This document shows positions 33,201 to 44,000 of a stretch of 64,000 nucleotides of DNA, one piece after another. The notes beneath the pieces were generated by a model. That model did no database searches. It was not told the origin of the DNA and worked only from the letters and a program-made list of their open reading frames with translations. Position numbers and translations under genes: made by a program. Position 1 is the first letter of the stretch; each line of letters begins with the position of its first letter. Source of the DNA: Schistocerca nitens (lineage: Eukaryota; Arthropoda; Insecta; Orthoptera; Acrididae); contig NC_064614.1 of NCBI RefSeq assembly GCF_023898315.1, positions 1,049,358,432 through 1,049,422,431 of the forward strand. Direction: 5' to 3'.

Positions 33201-33548
33201 ATTATTCTCTGTTTCAATATATTTTCTACACATAACAATGACTGGCGGAGAGCTGTTATTAAATATTCGAGATAAGAGGAGTTATGGACATGTTATTGAT
33301 AGAAAAGTGTACTCGGTTAAAATGCTTCAATTGTACCATTTAGGTTGTTATATGATGTATCTTATGTGTATTATTTTTATTGTATGCCATGTAAATGTGG
33401 TTTCATCAGTAAAGGGAAGCACACTGTGGTCAGTCTTTGGACAGTGGCAAATTCAAGTCCCACAATATTCATTCCATTTTACAGATGTTGCACACACTGT
33501 ACTGAAATCATTACAAGATTTCTGTTAATAATGTCCGCCATAGACCCA
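33201..33548. other. Unassigned intronic stretch
   Basis: Plus-strand ORFs (33238-33528, 33345-33590) are short and overlap in two frames. I recognise no family. Confidence 0.4.
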
Positions 33549-33561
33549 TTCATCGAACATC

Positions 33562-34672
33562 GTTGTTGTTGTTGTGGTCTTCAGTCCTGAGACTGGTTTG
33601 ATGCAGCTCTCCATGCTACTCTATCCTGTGCAAGTTTCTTCATCTCCCAGTACCTACTGCAGCCTACATCCTTTTGAATCTGCTTAGTGTATTCATCCCT
33701 TGGTCTCCCTCTACGATTTTTACCCTCCACGCTGCCCTCCAATACTAAATTGGTGATCCCTCGATGTCTCAGAACACGTCCTACCAACCGATCCCTTCTT
33801 CTAGTCAAGTTGTGCCACAAACTCCTCTTCTCCCCAATTCTATTCAATACCTTCTCATGAGTTATGTGATCTACCCATCTAATCTTCAGCATTCTTCTGT
33901 AGCACCACATTTCGAAAGCTTCTATTCTCTTTCTGTCTAAACTATTTATCGTCCATGTTTCACTTCCATACATGGCTACACTCCATACAAATACTTTCAG
34001 AAACGACTTCCTGACACTTAAATCAATACTCGATGTTAACAAATTTCTCTTCTTCAGGAACGTTTTCCTTGCCATTGCCAGTCTACATTTTATATCCTCT
34101 CTACTTCGACCATCATCAGTTACTTTGCTCCCCGAATAGCAAAACTCCTTTACTACTTTAAGTGTCTCATGTCCTAATCTAATTCCCTCAGCATCACTAG
34201 ATTTAATTCGACTACATTCCATTATCCTCGTTCTGCTTTTGTTGATCTTCATCTTATATCCTCCTTTCAAGACACTGTCCATTCCGTTCAACTGCTCTTC
34301 CAAGTCCTTTGCTGTCTCTGACAGAATTATAATGTCATCGGCAAACCTCAAAGTTTTTATTTCTTCTCCATGGATTTTAATACCTACTCCGAACTTTTCT
34401 TTTGTTTCCTTTACTGCTTGCTCAATATACAGATTGAATAGCATCGGGGAGAGGCTACAACCCTGTCTCACTCCCTTCCCAACCACTGCTTCCCTTTCAT
34501 GTCCCTCGACTCTTATAACTGCCATCTGGTGTCCGTACAAATTGTAAATAGCCTTTCGCTCCCTGTATTTTACCCCTGCCACCTTCAGAATTTGAAAGAG
34601 AGTATTCCAGTCAACATTGTCAAAAGCTTTCTCTAAGTCTACAAATGCTAGAATTGTAGGTTTGCATTTCCT
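33562..34672 (-). mobile_element. 5'-truncated RTE element (same family as 14988-18265) with target-site duplication
   Basis: Highly similar to the 3' third of the first RTE copy and ends in the same CAA-repeat tail (plus-strand 33562-33575). Flanks are 13-base direct repeats with one mismatch: TTCATCGAACATC (33549-33561) and TTCATCCAACATC (34673-34685). The 5' truncation falls just upstream of RT motif A. Confidence 0.93.
33581..34672 (-). pseudogene. RTE reverse transcriptase, C-terminal 360 codons, open but truncated
   Basis: The frame is open from 34789, but codons above 34672 are flanking genomic sequence, not RTE. The RTE part starts PTILAFVDLEKAFDNVDWNT and keeps GVRQGCSLSPMLFNLYIEQA, RFADDIIILSETAKDLEEQL (complete, unlike copy 1) and the C-terminal RRGRPRDEYTKQIQKDVG. 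The endonuclease and RT fingers are absent, so it cannot move by itself. Confidence 0.9.
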
Positions 34673-34685
34673 TTCATCCAACATC

Positions 34686-34968
34686 AGGATGTACAAAAAG
34701 CAGTCATGTGCTAATGGTTGCCATGTGGCAGTGTGTTGCTGTTCCTGTTCATTTTGTTGGAATTTTCTCATAAGAAGCGTGTAGTTCACTTCTTGCTGTT
34801 TTTTTTTTTCATTTTTTTTTTAATTTTTTTTCATCCATTGTGTTAAAATGCATATTAAAGAAAAAAAAACAAATAATAACCAACAATTTCATGTTTTACA
34901 AAGTGCTGATGGTATTCTTCAGTGGCAGCAGGAGCAATACCATTACACAGTCTATAAATATTCATGGT
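34686..34968. other. Unassigned stretch with T-rich run
   Basis: Contains a long T-rich tract (about 34796-34832) followed by an A-rich run. No gene seen. Confidence 0.5.
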
Positions 34969-36720
34969 GTCTACATTTACATCAGCACTCCACAAGCCCC
35001 CTTGCAGTATGTGGCGGGGGCTGCTTTGTGTACCACTGTCGCTTCCCCCTTCTCTGTTCGAGTTGCAAATGGTTCGCAGGAAGAATGATTGCTGGTAACG
35101 CCCCATGCGGCCCGAATCTCTGTAATTTTACCTTCATTGTCCTTTTGCAATATACAGGGTGTATCAAAAAGAATCATCTGATTCGGCATATCTGTATTTC
35201 TGACTAATAAACATATGCAGTGAGTTTTGTGTTTTGATGAATGAGAAACTCAATTTTTTTTTTCCATACATCTTCATAGGCGTTCAATATGCCCCCTTCA
35301 GAGGCGCATCATATGTCAATGCGGTATTCAAATTGTTCTCATACTGCAGTGAGCATGTCTTGAGTTACAGCTTCCACAGCTGCTGTTATGCGATATTGCA
35401 GTTCATTCATTGTTGTTGCTAATGGAGACACATAAACAGAGTCTCTAATAAATCCCCACAAGAGATAATCAGATAGCCAGGTCCGGTGACCTTCGAGGCC
35501 AGTAATGTAAGGCTGAATCATTTGGTCCAATGTGACCGATCCTTTGATTTAAAAATTCCTGCAGTTCCAGATGCCAGTGTGGCGACGCCCCATCCTGTTG
35601 GTTGATGAAATTATTCAAATCAGTCTCCAACTGTGGGAAAAGAAAGTTCTCAAGCATACTGAAATATGTGCTTCCTGTAATAGTGTTCTTGGCAAAGAAA
35701 AACTGACCATACACCTTTTCATGTGAAACTGCACTAAACACATTAAATTTTGGAGAGTCCCTCTCATGTTGTACACATTCATGTGGTTGTTCCGTACCCC
35801 ATGTTCTCACATTATGACCGTTCATCTTTTCATTTAAATGGAATGTTGCCTCATCACTAAACACTTAAGCGTGGAAGAAAAGTGTCTTCCTCCATCTTGC
35901 GAAGAACAAAATTACAAAACTCCACACATTGTTGTTAGTCATCTTCACGAGGAGCTTGCAGTAGCTGAATTTTGTACGGTATGTGTTAATGTCGACACAA
36001 CACATGCCAGACGGACATCAGGGGCATGTTGAGCTGTCGAACTGCACGGTGAATGGTTTTCTGGGGACTCCTTGTGAAACTGTGGTGGATGCGTTCAACA
36101 TCTATGTGAGACACTCGGGGACGGCCTGGCGATTTGCCTGTACACAAACAACCGGTTTCTTGGAATTGTTTATGCCATTGTCTAATGCTCTGTGCAGTAG
36201 CAGGATCCACACCATACCTAGTACAAAAGTCATGATGAACAATTATTGCTGACCTGCACTACACAAAATGCAGAACACAGACTGCTTCCTGTTGTCCTGA
36301 CGCCATTTTTACTAGGACTGAAATGGGTGTGCACTGCTACTACTGAGTGGGAACCATGTAAAGTTTGAGGGTTTGCTCTTTCCAACAGTGTGTTGTTCAC
36401 ACATATATCTCAAATAACATAATAGTTATGACTTTTTAAAATCGGGTGATTCTTTTTGATACACCCTATATATAAAGGAGGGAGCAATATATTGGTGGAT
36501 GCTTCTAGAAAAATATGCTCTAGGGACTTTGGTTAACCACACTGTGCTGCAGAACATGTCTCTTGTAGTGTCTATCACTAAAGTTTGCTGAGCATCTCTG
36601 CGATGCTCTCATGCTTAGTAAATGAACATGTAGAAATGTCCTACTCTTCTTTGGATTTTCCATATTTCCTCTATCAATCCAATCTGATACGGATACCAGG
36701 CTGATTAGCAATATTCAGTT
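34969..36720 (-). mobile_element. CR1-like 3' end, split by a DD41D-type DNA transposon
   Basis: The minus-strand element ends at a TACATTTACATC-complement tail (near 34970) preceded by GGGGGCTTGTGGAGTGC and ACAGTGGTACACAAAGCAG. This 3' region is shared with the elements at 45787 and 56330. After the transposon (35155-36468), the upstream part continues at 36471-36720 with GAGGGAGCAATATATTGG on the plus strand, as in the 3' untranslated/terminal coding part of the intact relative at about 56175-56000. The coding remnant is degenerate. Confidence 0.75.
35155..36468 (-). mobile_element. Tc1/mariner superfamily element, DD41D (rosa)-like
   Basis: Terminal inverted repeats: left AGGGTGTATCAAAAAGAATC (35156-35175) and the identical complement at the right end to 36467, flanked by TA (35153-35154, 36469-36470). 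Minus-strand transposase pieces: HTH region at about 36210-35986 (SIRQWHKQFQETGCLCTGKS, then GRPRVSHIDVERI), catalytic core at 35864-35469 (MFSDEATFHLN, VYGQFFFAKNTITG, NFINQQDGASPHWH, LHYWPRRSPDLA). Spacing between the second and third Asp is 36 residues here, shorter than the 41 of the family as I remember it, so a small deletion is likely. Stops separate the blocks. Confidence 0.88.
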
Positions 36721-39230
36721 TACTGTAAACATGACGTGTTGCAGGACCCCTTGTACTATGGAAATGTTACGTGATAATGTCACAGTAGCTCGAGATCATA
36801 CAATTGCAATAAACAATGGATGAAATATTTTTATCTTGAACACAACACATAATGTAGCACACACCTATGAAATACTTTGCTTCAAATAAATATTTCTTTC
36901 ATCTTAACATTTCCTTTTATGATACCCGCTGTGTGCATCTGTTTTCATTATTTTCCCGTCTCTCAAGTCACAGTTTGTTAACACATGGAAACACAATGAG
37001 ATGGAACCAGTGTGTAGCTGGTACTAGTATATGATAAAGGGAGTTTTTACTCCCAGAGTTTTGATGACAGAGGGGAGCTGCCAGGCATGGACTAAATAGC
37101 AAACCTTTTTGTGATGCCCTATGAAACAAGAGGAATCTGTCCATTGGATGGGATTGTTACATTTGGTAGGATCCTTGTAGCTATTCAAGATATTAGGTTC
37201 TTTGTGCTGGCATTCTGTTCCCTCTCCAACCTCCATAATTTAGAAAGTTGTACAATTGACAAATAGGTATCATAGACAACTGAACAATCCAATTACATGT
37301 TAGACTCATGCTCATATTTTGTTCAAAGGGTACCACTGTATTTGAAGTAAGGAAACCTGTGCAAATTGAATAGCTGAAATACCTCTCATGTTGTCTTTGT
37401 GAATAGTGTCTTCTGAACTTTCCTTTAAGGCTACTATAACAGCACTACTTAGCTGAATTATTATGGAAAGCAATGAAGTCAAGTTTATCTGTTTTTCTGC
37501 CTGCACTTACACAATACATGCGAACAGAAATATGGTGCAGGAAATAGCAGTATCATCTGGAGTCTTAACAGAGAAAATGTAGGCAGCTGTGACTAGAAAT
37601 TAAGATTGTATTCATATATAAAAAACTAATCATTATCATCCTCCTCAGCCCCATCCTCCTAGTTGATCTACATGCGTGTACTTGAGAACAATCACAATTA
37701 CTTTGTTCTTCATCTCAGTATGGTTGGGATGCAACAAACTGGAACCCTCCCCCCTCCCATTTTCAAAATGTACAGTTAACAAACACACTAAGTTCTACTA
37801 CCATCCCATCCCTGACTATTTAGCATTCATTACACTGTGAATATAATTCCCACTTTATTTTCCTAAAAAACTCCCTAACATGGAATCACAGTCATGGATC
37901 AGTTGTCATTTTTGATCATTTGTAATGTGGATTGTAACCCTCATAATATCCTAATGAAATAAACTCTGCTGAAAGTCAGTACTTTGGCGGCAAAGCTCGG
38001 CCTTTAATGTGTGACAAGGTATCTTGGAAATGTTTTCGTTATTGTTATGGAAAAATAAGTAAGGAGTGATACCGACCGTGGTTTGCAAACATGTAAACAG
38101 CAGACACAAAATGTTTGCCTCTCACTAAACCACAACAGTGTACTGTCAAATACTGGGTGGTTGTAGGAGGGCTTTACAACTTTGGAAATTCATGTAAACA
38201 TATTCATACTACTTGAAAACTAGTATTGGTGTCATTTTTTAATAAACTGTATAAAGTGTTCGCTTTGTAGTTAAACACATTGAAAGTGATTTCGCTTGGA
38301 TATGTGGCACACATCCCATCCGAAGTCGATTTCTTGCCAAATTTGATGTTGCATGTCAGATGTGACTTATTCAGTTGCATCATGGATTCTTGCTCTGAGC
38401 TGTGCTAGAGATGCGAGTAAGGGTGACAGACACATGAAATCATTGGTGAATCCCCTCAAGAAAAAATCTGGAGGTGTCAGATAGAGCACTGCAAAGATGT
38501 GCCCAATTGCATGGAGTCCACTTGGCTACGGTATGTCTGAGAGAGGACGAATACGCTTTGCACATTGTGGTGGATGTTGCAGAAGATGACTGACAGTACC
38601 TTGCCTAATGACACAGCCATTTGAGCAGCTTTGCAAGCCGCTCAGATGCCCATAGGCTGCAAAGTTGCAGTGTGCAAAGGCTCATGCTGCATTGCGATAT
38701 AGCTAACCACCATGTTTCCTTAGCCACATTTAATGGGGCACACACCTGTTTGGTCGCATTAGGGATGTGCGTGCACACTGAAAGCGAATGGTGCTATATT
38801 GCATAGATAGTAGTGATCCACATGGATGCAGCATTCTAGTGTTATGTGAATGTTGGGGTGATGCAACTGGTACACATCATCTAGACCATTTATCTGGAAA
38901 GTGGTCAGTTGTGATGAAATCGTGGAGATCAGTGAAGTAGCGCTACAGTTTGCCATCTTCCATGAAATTTAAGCTGCCTTCTTGGTCAGCCTTGTCACTC
39001 AGCTGGATTACAAGTTTTTCAGAATTTCTAAGTACACTATTCCATGGACTGTTTTCTCTTGGAAAAAGAAAAGACCACAAACTTTGCTCTTGCTCAGTGC
39101 TCAAAAGGTATTAACTTTTGGGTTGTCACAACAGTGTTCCAAAATTCTTTGCATATTTTCACTGCTTAAAGTACTAGAGTTGTTGTTAATTCCTGACATA
39201 GGCAGCATGGAGACAAGCGATCTTCTTCTT
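36721..39230. other. Unassigned part of intron 7
   Basis: No feature I can name. A stretch at about 38270-38960 has the composition of an old transposase on the minus strand, but no motif is clear enough to call. Confidence 0.4.
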
Positions 39231-40561
39231 TTCTTCTTCTCGTGGCATAACAACCTTTCACGGGTCTTAGCCTCTTCAACAAGTTTCTTCCCTTCTGCCC
39301 TCTTCTGTACAGTTTTCTGCCATCCTCTGACTCTTAGAGATTTTGTATCATCTTCCACATTGTCTATCCACCACTTTCGTGGCCTTCCTCTCTGTCTTCT
39401 TCCATTCAAAAACGTTTTTAGTTGTCTTTCCAGTATCCGTCCTAAGGACATGTCCAAGCCAGCGTATCCTCTTATGTTTTATTATTCTTAGAATGTCAGC
39501 TCCTTGTGTGAGGCGATCCAGGCCAATGTTCATTCTAGATCTCTAGAAACTGTTGTTATCCTGAGCTACTTGCAGATCTTGCACAGAACACTGTTGTTCA
39601 GATATCTTGAGCTGCTGCTCTTCAGTACTGGTTAGTGTCCACATGTCACATCCCTAGTTTACTACTGGCCTGATCATGACCTTACAAATTTGCAGATTCA
39701 GCTGTCTATTTAATGACCTAGAGGCCAACAATTTCCTAAATGTATGGAATCATCTATTACCACTTAATATGCACCCTTTTATTTCAGTTGATTTACAGTT
39801 TGTCCAGTTAACATTATATTCGAGACATTCAAAGTTACACACATGTTCAAAATTGAAACCTACTGCCTTCCTGGTGAAATCATGTACTTAGTCTTCATTT
39901 CATTAACAGCAACACCTCTAGGCAATGTGGCTTTGTATAGTTCACCTACTATTCTCTAGTTGAACTCTTCTTCTATTAATAGTTGCTGCATCATCAGCAT
40001 ACACACACATCTGGATTTACTTTGTGCCTATGTAGCTACCTATCAATTTGTGTTTATTTGTCAGCAAATTTCTCTCTTTGTCCTTATATGTTGTTTTCAG
40101 TCTATTTTCTTGAGTACCTTCTTTGGTAGCACTCTCATCTCCACTATCTTTCTTGTTATGCCTTTCCCTGTTTCCTAATATCCGTGCTGTCTCTATTCTC
40201 TTTTCATTATGTAATGACGGTTTTGATCTTGTGTTTTGCTGTAAGCACTTTAGTCCTGCTTCTTTTTCTGTTGCACTGGCTGTCTAAATTCATCATCGTA
40301 CCAGTCTTTATTTCCAGATGTCCCTGTTTCCTCCAGTATTTCATGTGCTGTTGTGAAAATGCAATTTTAAATAGAGTTCCATTGTTTGTCTGTATGGTCT
40401 TCACCATCTTTTGTTTATAACTCCTGTCTCAGCCTGTTCTGATAGTCATGAGCAGTAGACCTATCTTACAACCATTCTATCTTCCATTTCTTTACTCTGG
40501 TACTACGTTCTATGGCAGCCATCACAAGTTTCTGCATAATTTTGGCTTCTATTAGATAATG

Positions 40562-40668
40562 TGACTGGGTGTTGTGTGATGTCCTTAGGTTAGTTAGGTT
40601 TAAGTAGTTCTAAGTTCTAGGGGACTCATGACCATAGATGTTAAGTCCCATAGTGCTCAGAGCCATTT
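40562..40668 (+). mobile_element. 5'-truncated SINE, 12-bp target-site duplication
   Basis: Matches the 3' part of the full SINE at 56782-56987 (GGGTGTTGTGTG, then TAGGTTAGTTAGGTTTAAGT, then CATAGTGCTCAGAGCCATTT). The direct repeat TATTAGATAATG at 40550-40561 and 40669-40680 flanks it. Inserted between endonuclease codons of the RTE relic, next to the DSDHYLI motif. Confidence 0.9.
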
Positions 40669-40831
40669 TATTAGATAATGGTCAGAATCGGAATTAACTC
40701 ATAGAAAAGTGCGCACAGTTCCTGTATCAGATGCTCACTTCTTCAATACCAATATATTGTCTATTTGGTTTTGCTACATTTGATCATAATATTTTCCAGA
40801 TCCCTTTATAGATATTTTTCCTTGGGGAAAA

Positions 40832-40886
40832 TCTACATCTACATGGATCCTTTGCAAATCACACTTAAGTGCCTGGCAGGTACTTA
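40832..40886 (-). mobile_element. Short CR1-type 3' tail
   Basis: ATCTACATCTACATGGATCC followed by TGCCTGGCAGGT is the 3' terminus of a locust-type CR1/SINE family on the minus strand. Only about 55 bases remain, a strong 5' truncation. It interrupts the RTE endonuclease between NNGVRVAQFE and the next segment. Confidence 0.55.
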
Positions 40887-41695
40887 CTTATTCAAATTGG
40901 GCAACCCTCACACCATTATTACTACAGTGAAACCTCTATATAACGTTTTTCAAGGGACCACAAATTCTGAACACTGTATAGAGGAAAACACTATAAAGAG
41001 AAAGGCTTCCAAATAATAATTATAGGTCATTACTGAAGATCAGGATACCACTAATCAGCTTTGACAAATGGTGCCATAGATGATGTTTTAAATTTTCACA
41101 ACATATGATATTCATTGCAAATGATCAATGTATCAACTAATTAGTTTTTTTAATTAAAACATGGGGCTCGGTAGGTGGATGGGTGAAAGTAAATGGATCA
41201 GTTTGTACAATAAAAAGTTATAACAGATTCTTAAGATTGACATCATTCTCCAAAGCTGACAGGTGGTATCCCATTCTTCAGTTGACCCAATTATAGAATA
41301 TGAGCCAAATTTTGTTTATGATATACTGAACATATTACATAAAAACACAGTAAATGGGACATATTAAAAAAGAATTAGTTACAAAAAAATTACTTCAATA
41401 ATTAAATTATCAAATGGAACTTAAATTTGCACAAAACTCTAGGAACCTAAGCAATCTGAAAATAACATACCTATGATTTTTTAAAATATTCAAGCAGGCT
41501 TGCTTGTTTCCTGTTTCTCCTAGACTCTATGGCAATCATTTCTTGCTCCAAATGAGCAAGTTGAACTACTATTCTGTCCTCAAGTCTATGGGCCATCATG
41601 TACCTCCTGAATGTTTCAAAGGCTTCAGCTGCCTTAGTATATGAGGGCACAGGGTCATCTTCCTTGTCACTGTCACTTTCACTACCACTATTACT

Positions 41696-42604
41696 CTACA
41701 AGCTTCTCTCTGCAGTCAGCTCCTCAATACTTTGTACTCCTGTGGTTGCCACGTTGTCATCCACAGCCACAAAGTCCTCAAAAGTGACAGAATCACCGCC
41801 TATTAATTGGTGAAACTCTTGCAAATCACTTGCAACTTCTTCCACAGGAGCTGCCATCTCATTATCACAGAATCCCGCTTTTGTGAAACAGTTTTTAATA
41901 GTTTCAGCACTTACTTCCCTCCACGAGTACATAATTAAATTTATTGCCTGTAAAATGTTCAGTTTCAGTTGTGAGCTTTGCTGGCTTCCCGGTTTTCTTT
42001 GGTCCATCAAATTCAAGGCCTTTTTTACAAGGGCTGTCCTATATTTAACCTTAAGGGTGTGTATTATGCCCAAGTCCAAAGGTTGCAGACGGCTGGTGCA
42101 GCTGAGTGGCAGGAAAATTACTTTAACATTTCTCAGAAAGGGTACGTCTGGTGGATGTGCCGCACATCTATCCACAAACAGCAGCACTTTTCTTGCAGCA
42201 CTCCCCATTTTGGCGTCAAATTCTCTTAGAAAACGTAAAAATATTTCACTCGTCATCCATGCCTTGGCATTGTTTGTATATTTGCATGGAAACGTGGAAA
42301 TGTTTTTGAAGCACCTCAGATTTTTTGGCTTCCCGATAAACAAAGGTTTCAGTTTTTCACTGCCATCAGCGTTTGTACACAACAAAACGGTAAGATGTTC
42401 CTTGCTCTTCTTACCGCCATGGCAATTTTCCCCACGAAAAGTAAATGTCTTATCCGGCATTAAATTGAAAAACATGCCGGTTTCGTCAGCGTTATAAATG
42501 TCACGCAGTTTGTAGCCCTGTATCAGATTAGGGAGAGTCTGTATCCACTGAGCTACAGTTGGTTCGTCCACACTTTTACTTTCTCCACATTCTGATTTGT
42601 ACAC
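41696..42604 (-). pseudogene. Tigger transposase catalytic part (DDE)
   Basis: 302 codons, open. It has DIYNADETGMFF (first Asp), GKKSKEHLTVLLCTNADGSE, KVLLFVDRCAAHP (second Asp; Arg stands where the family usually has Asn) and LPLSCTSRLQPLDLGII (third Asp). An acidic C-terminal tail follows. The catalytic Asp residues are all visible. It lacks its own start; the Met at 42604 is internal, and translation would need the frame of the N-terminal ORF. Confidence 0.93.
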
Positions 42605-42629
42605 AACACCATGATGCTGTCGAAATTTA

Positions 42630-43004
42630 TCAATCCATCCATTGGATGGATGCCTTAAAATTGTCCATTCCTAACTGAAGTGATATTTGAAGCACCTTCT
42701 CCTTCAAAATAGTTCCGTTTATAGGAATGTTTGCAGCACGTGCTTGCTGAAACCAAGTTAATAAAACTTCCTCCATTTCGTTGTAAGTCGATTGTTTCAA
42801 ACGCGTACGTTTCAAATTTCCACAATTCTCAAACCCTTCCATTATCGACGATCTGTTTTTCATAATAGTGTTGAGTGTTGAAGGGGCCAGTCCCAATTGC
42901 TTCGCTAGCTCCACGTGACTCACGCCAGGAGATGCCTCCACTTTTTTAATAATAGAAACCTTGTCTTCCAGAGAAATATTCTTCCGCTTTTCACCCATGT
43001 CCAC
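42630..43004 (-). pseudogene. Tigger transposase N-terminal part (CENP-B-type HTH)
   Basis: 124 codons: MGEKRKNISLEDKVSIIKKV, then HVELAKQLGLAPSTLNTIMK (first HTH), then EEVLLTWFQQARAANIPING and LKEKVLQISLQLG (second, CENP-B-type HTH). These bind the terminal repeats. The frame is lost at 42644-42651, where the plus-strand GGATGGAT is a 4-base tandem duplication. Without one copy the sequence would read ASNGWIDKF, the normal family join, into the downstream ORF. This is the main lesion I see. Confidence 0.93.
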
Positions 43005-44000
43005 TGATGAAAGCTTTTAAAAAAAATATTATATCGAAGACACACACTTACTAGGCACACGAACTGTTTGCTGCTCAGCTCACACAACACGCTACTAAGT
43101 ACTAATACAAAGCTTCAACTGAAATGGCGCCAAAAAGATCGCAAGCAGAATGTGCGTCACATGTCACGTGACCGGGTTTTGCCGCTGACATATGAAATAC
43201 GCTGAGCGCGGGCTTTCCGAGCCAGTGCAAACTGTGAAACCACATAACGGAAAACGATGTGTCTACATCCAGTCACTTAAACGTTATAAAGAGGGAAATA
43301 ATTGACCAGGGTTCCAAAAATATGAGTGTTACATGGAGGAAACTGTAATATAGAGGGAACGCAGTAAAGAGGAAAATTTAACATTGTTTATATGGGCTTT
43401 TAGTCGGGACCGAAAAAAAAACGGACGTAATATAGAGGAAAACATTATATGGAGGAACGTTATGAAGAGGTTTCACTGTAGTTTCATTATGCAGATTTTC
43501 CATACCAAGCATGCTTCTGAAAGCCTTTTCTTTGCCCGTTTGGCATGCTAGTCACTAAGAACTATTTTTTAATCATATCTAGGTATTTTATCACAAACCT
43601 CATGTAGCAGATCATAGAAACCATGTGGGGTGAAAGCTATAACACATCTGCTGATACCATTGAAGACCATAAATCCAACTTCATGCTCCCCCTTGTTTTT
43701 TATGTTTTGCTGGATAATGTATCAAAAATTTACTGTTGTGAATCTCATCTCTTCCATTCCACCTGATTTCCTGAAGTGGAGCAACTACCTTACCATACCT
43801 TAGTGTCTCTTCCACAATGCTATTTGTAGCACCTATCTACAGCAGTGTATGCACATTTCGTGCTCCAAATTTTTGAGCATCGGTATATCCATATTCATGT
43901 TCCTTGGTGCAATTCATCTTCATAAAGAAAGTCAGCATTCCGTGTGAAATTACTTGTAATGATAGGTTTTTACAAGGCAGGGACATTGACCATGCACTCA

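Larger units (their letters stand above)
40925..43478 (-). mobile_element. Tigger/pogo DNA transposon, complete ends
   Basis: Inverted repeats of about 23 bases: left CAGTGAAACCTCTATATAAC from 40925, right complement CAGTGAAACCTCTTCATAAC from 43478. Both are flanked by TA (40923-40924, 43479-43480). These are classic Tigger ends. Inside is a transposase in two minus-strand ORFs (43004-42630 and 42604-41696). The 5' untranslated part and a long 3' part (40950-41695) show no other gene. Confidence 0.95.
39235..44000 (-). mobile_element. Second RTE-clade element, decayed, carrying three later insertions
   Basis: Minus-strand blocks in order. Endonuclease at about 43760-43480 has MRFTTVNF, VIAFTPHGFYDLLHEV, DKIPRYD and, in a shifted frame, TGKEKAFRSMLGMENLHNET. 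After the Tigger element (40925-43478) comes NNGVRVAQFE. After a CR1-type tail (40832-40886) come QIDNILVLKK and DSDHYLI (near 40790-40685), interrupted by a SINE (40562-40668). A linker follows at about 40550-40150 and then the RT C-terminal part with RIRWLGHVLRTDTGKTT and RRQRGRPRKWWIDNVEDD at 39533-39340. The RT core is largely missing. The sequence differs clearly from the RTE family at 14988, so this is a separate RTE lineage. Confidence 0.75.

Noticed and set aside
34673-34789. Start of the long ORF over the truncated RTE (MNYTLLMRKFQQNEQEQ)
   Set aside because: These codons lie outside the target-site duplication, so they are flanking genomic DNA read by chance.
41883-42497. 204-codon plus-strand ORF
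   Set aside because: Shadow of the Tigger transposase on the opposite strand, whose motifs are unambiguous.
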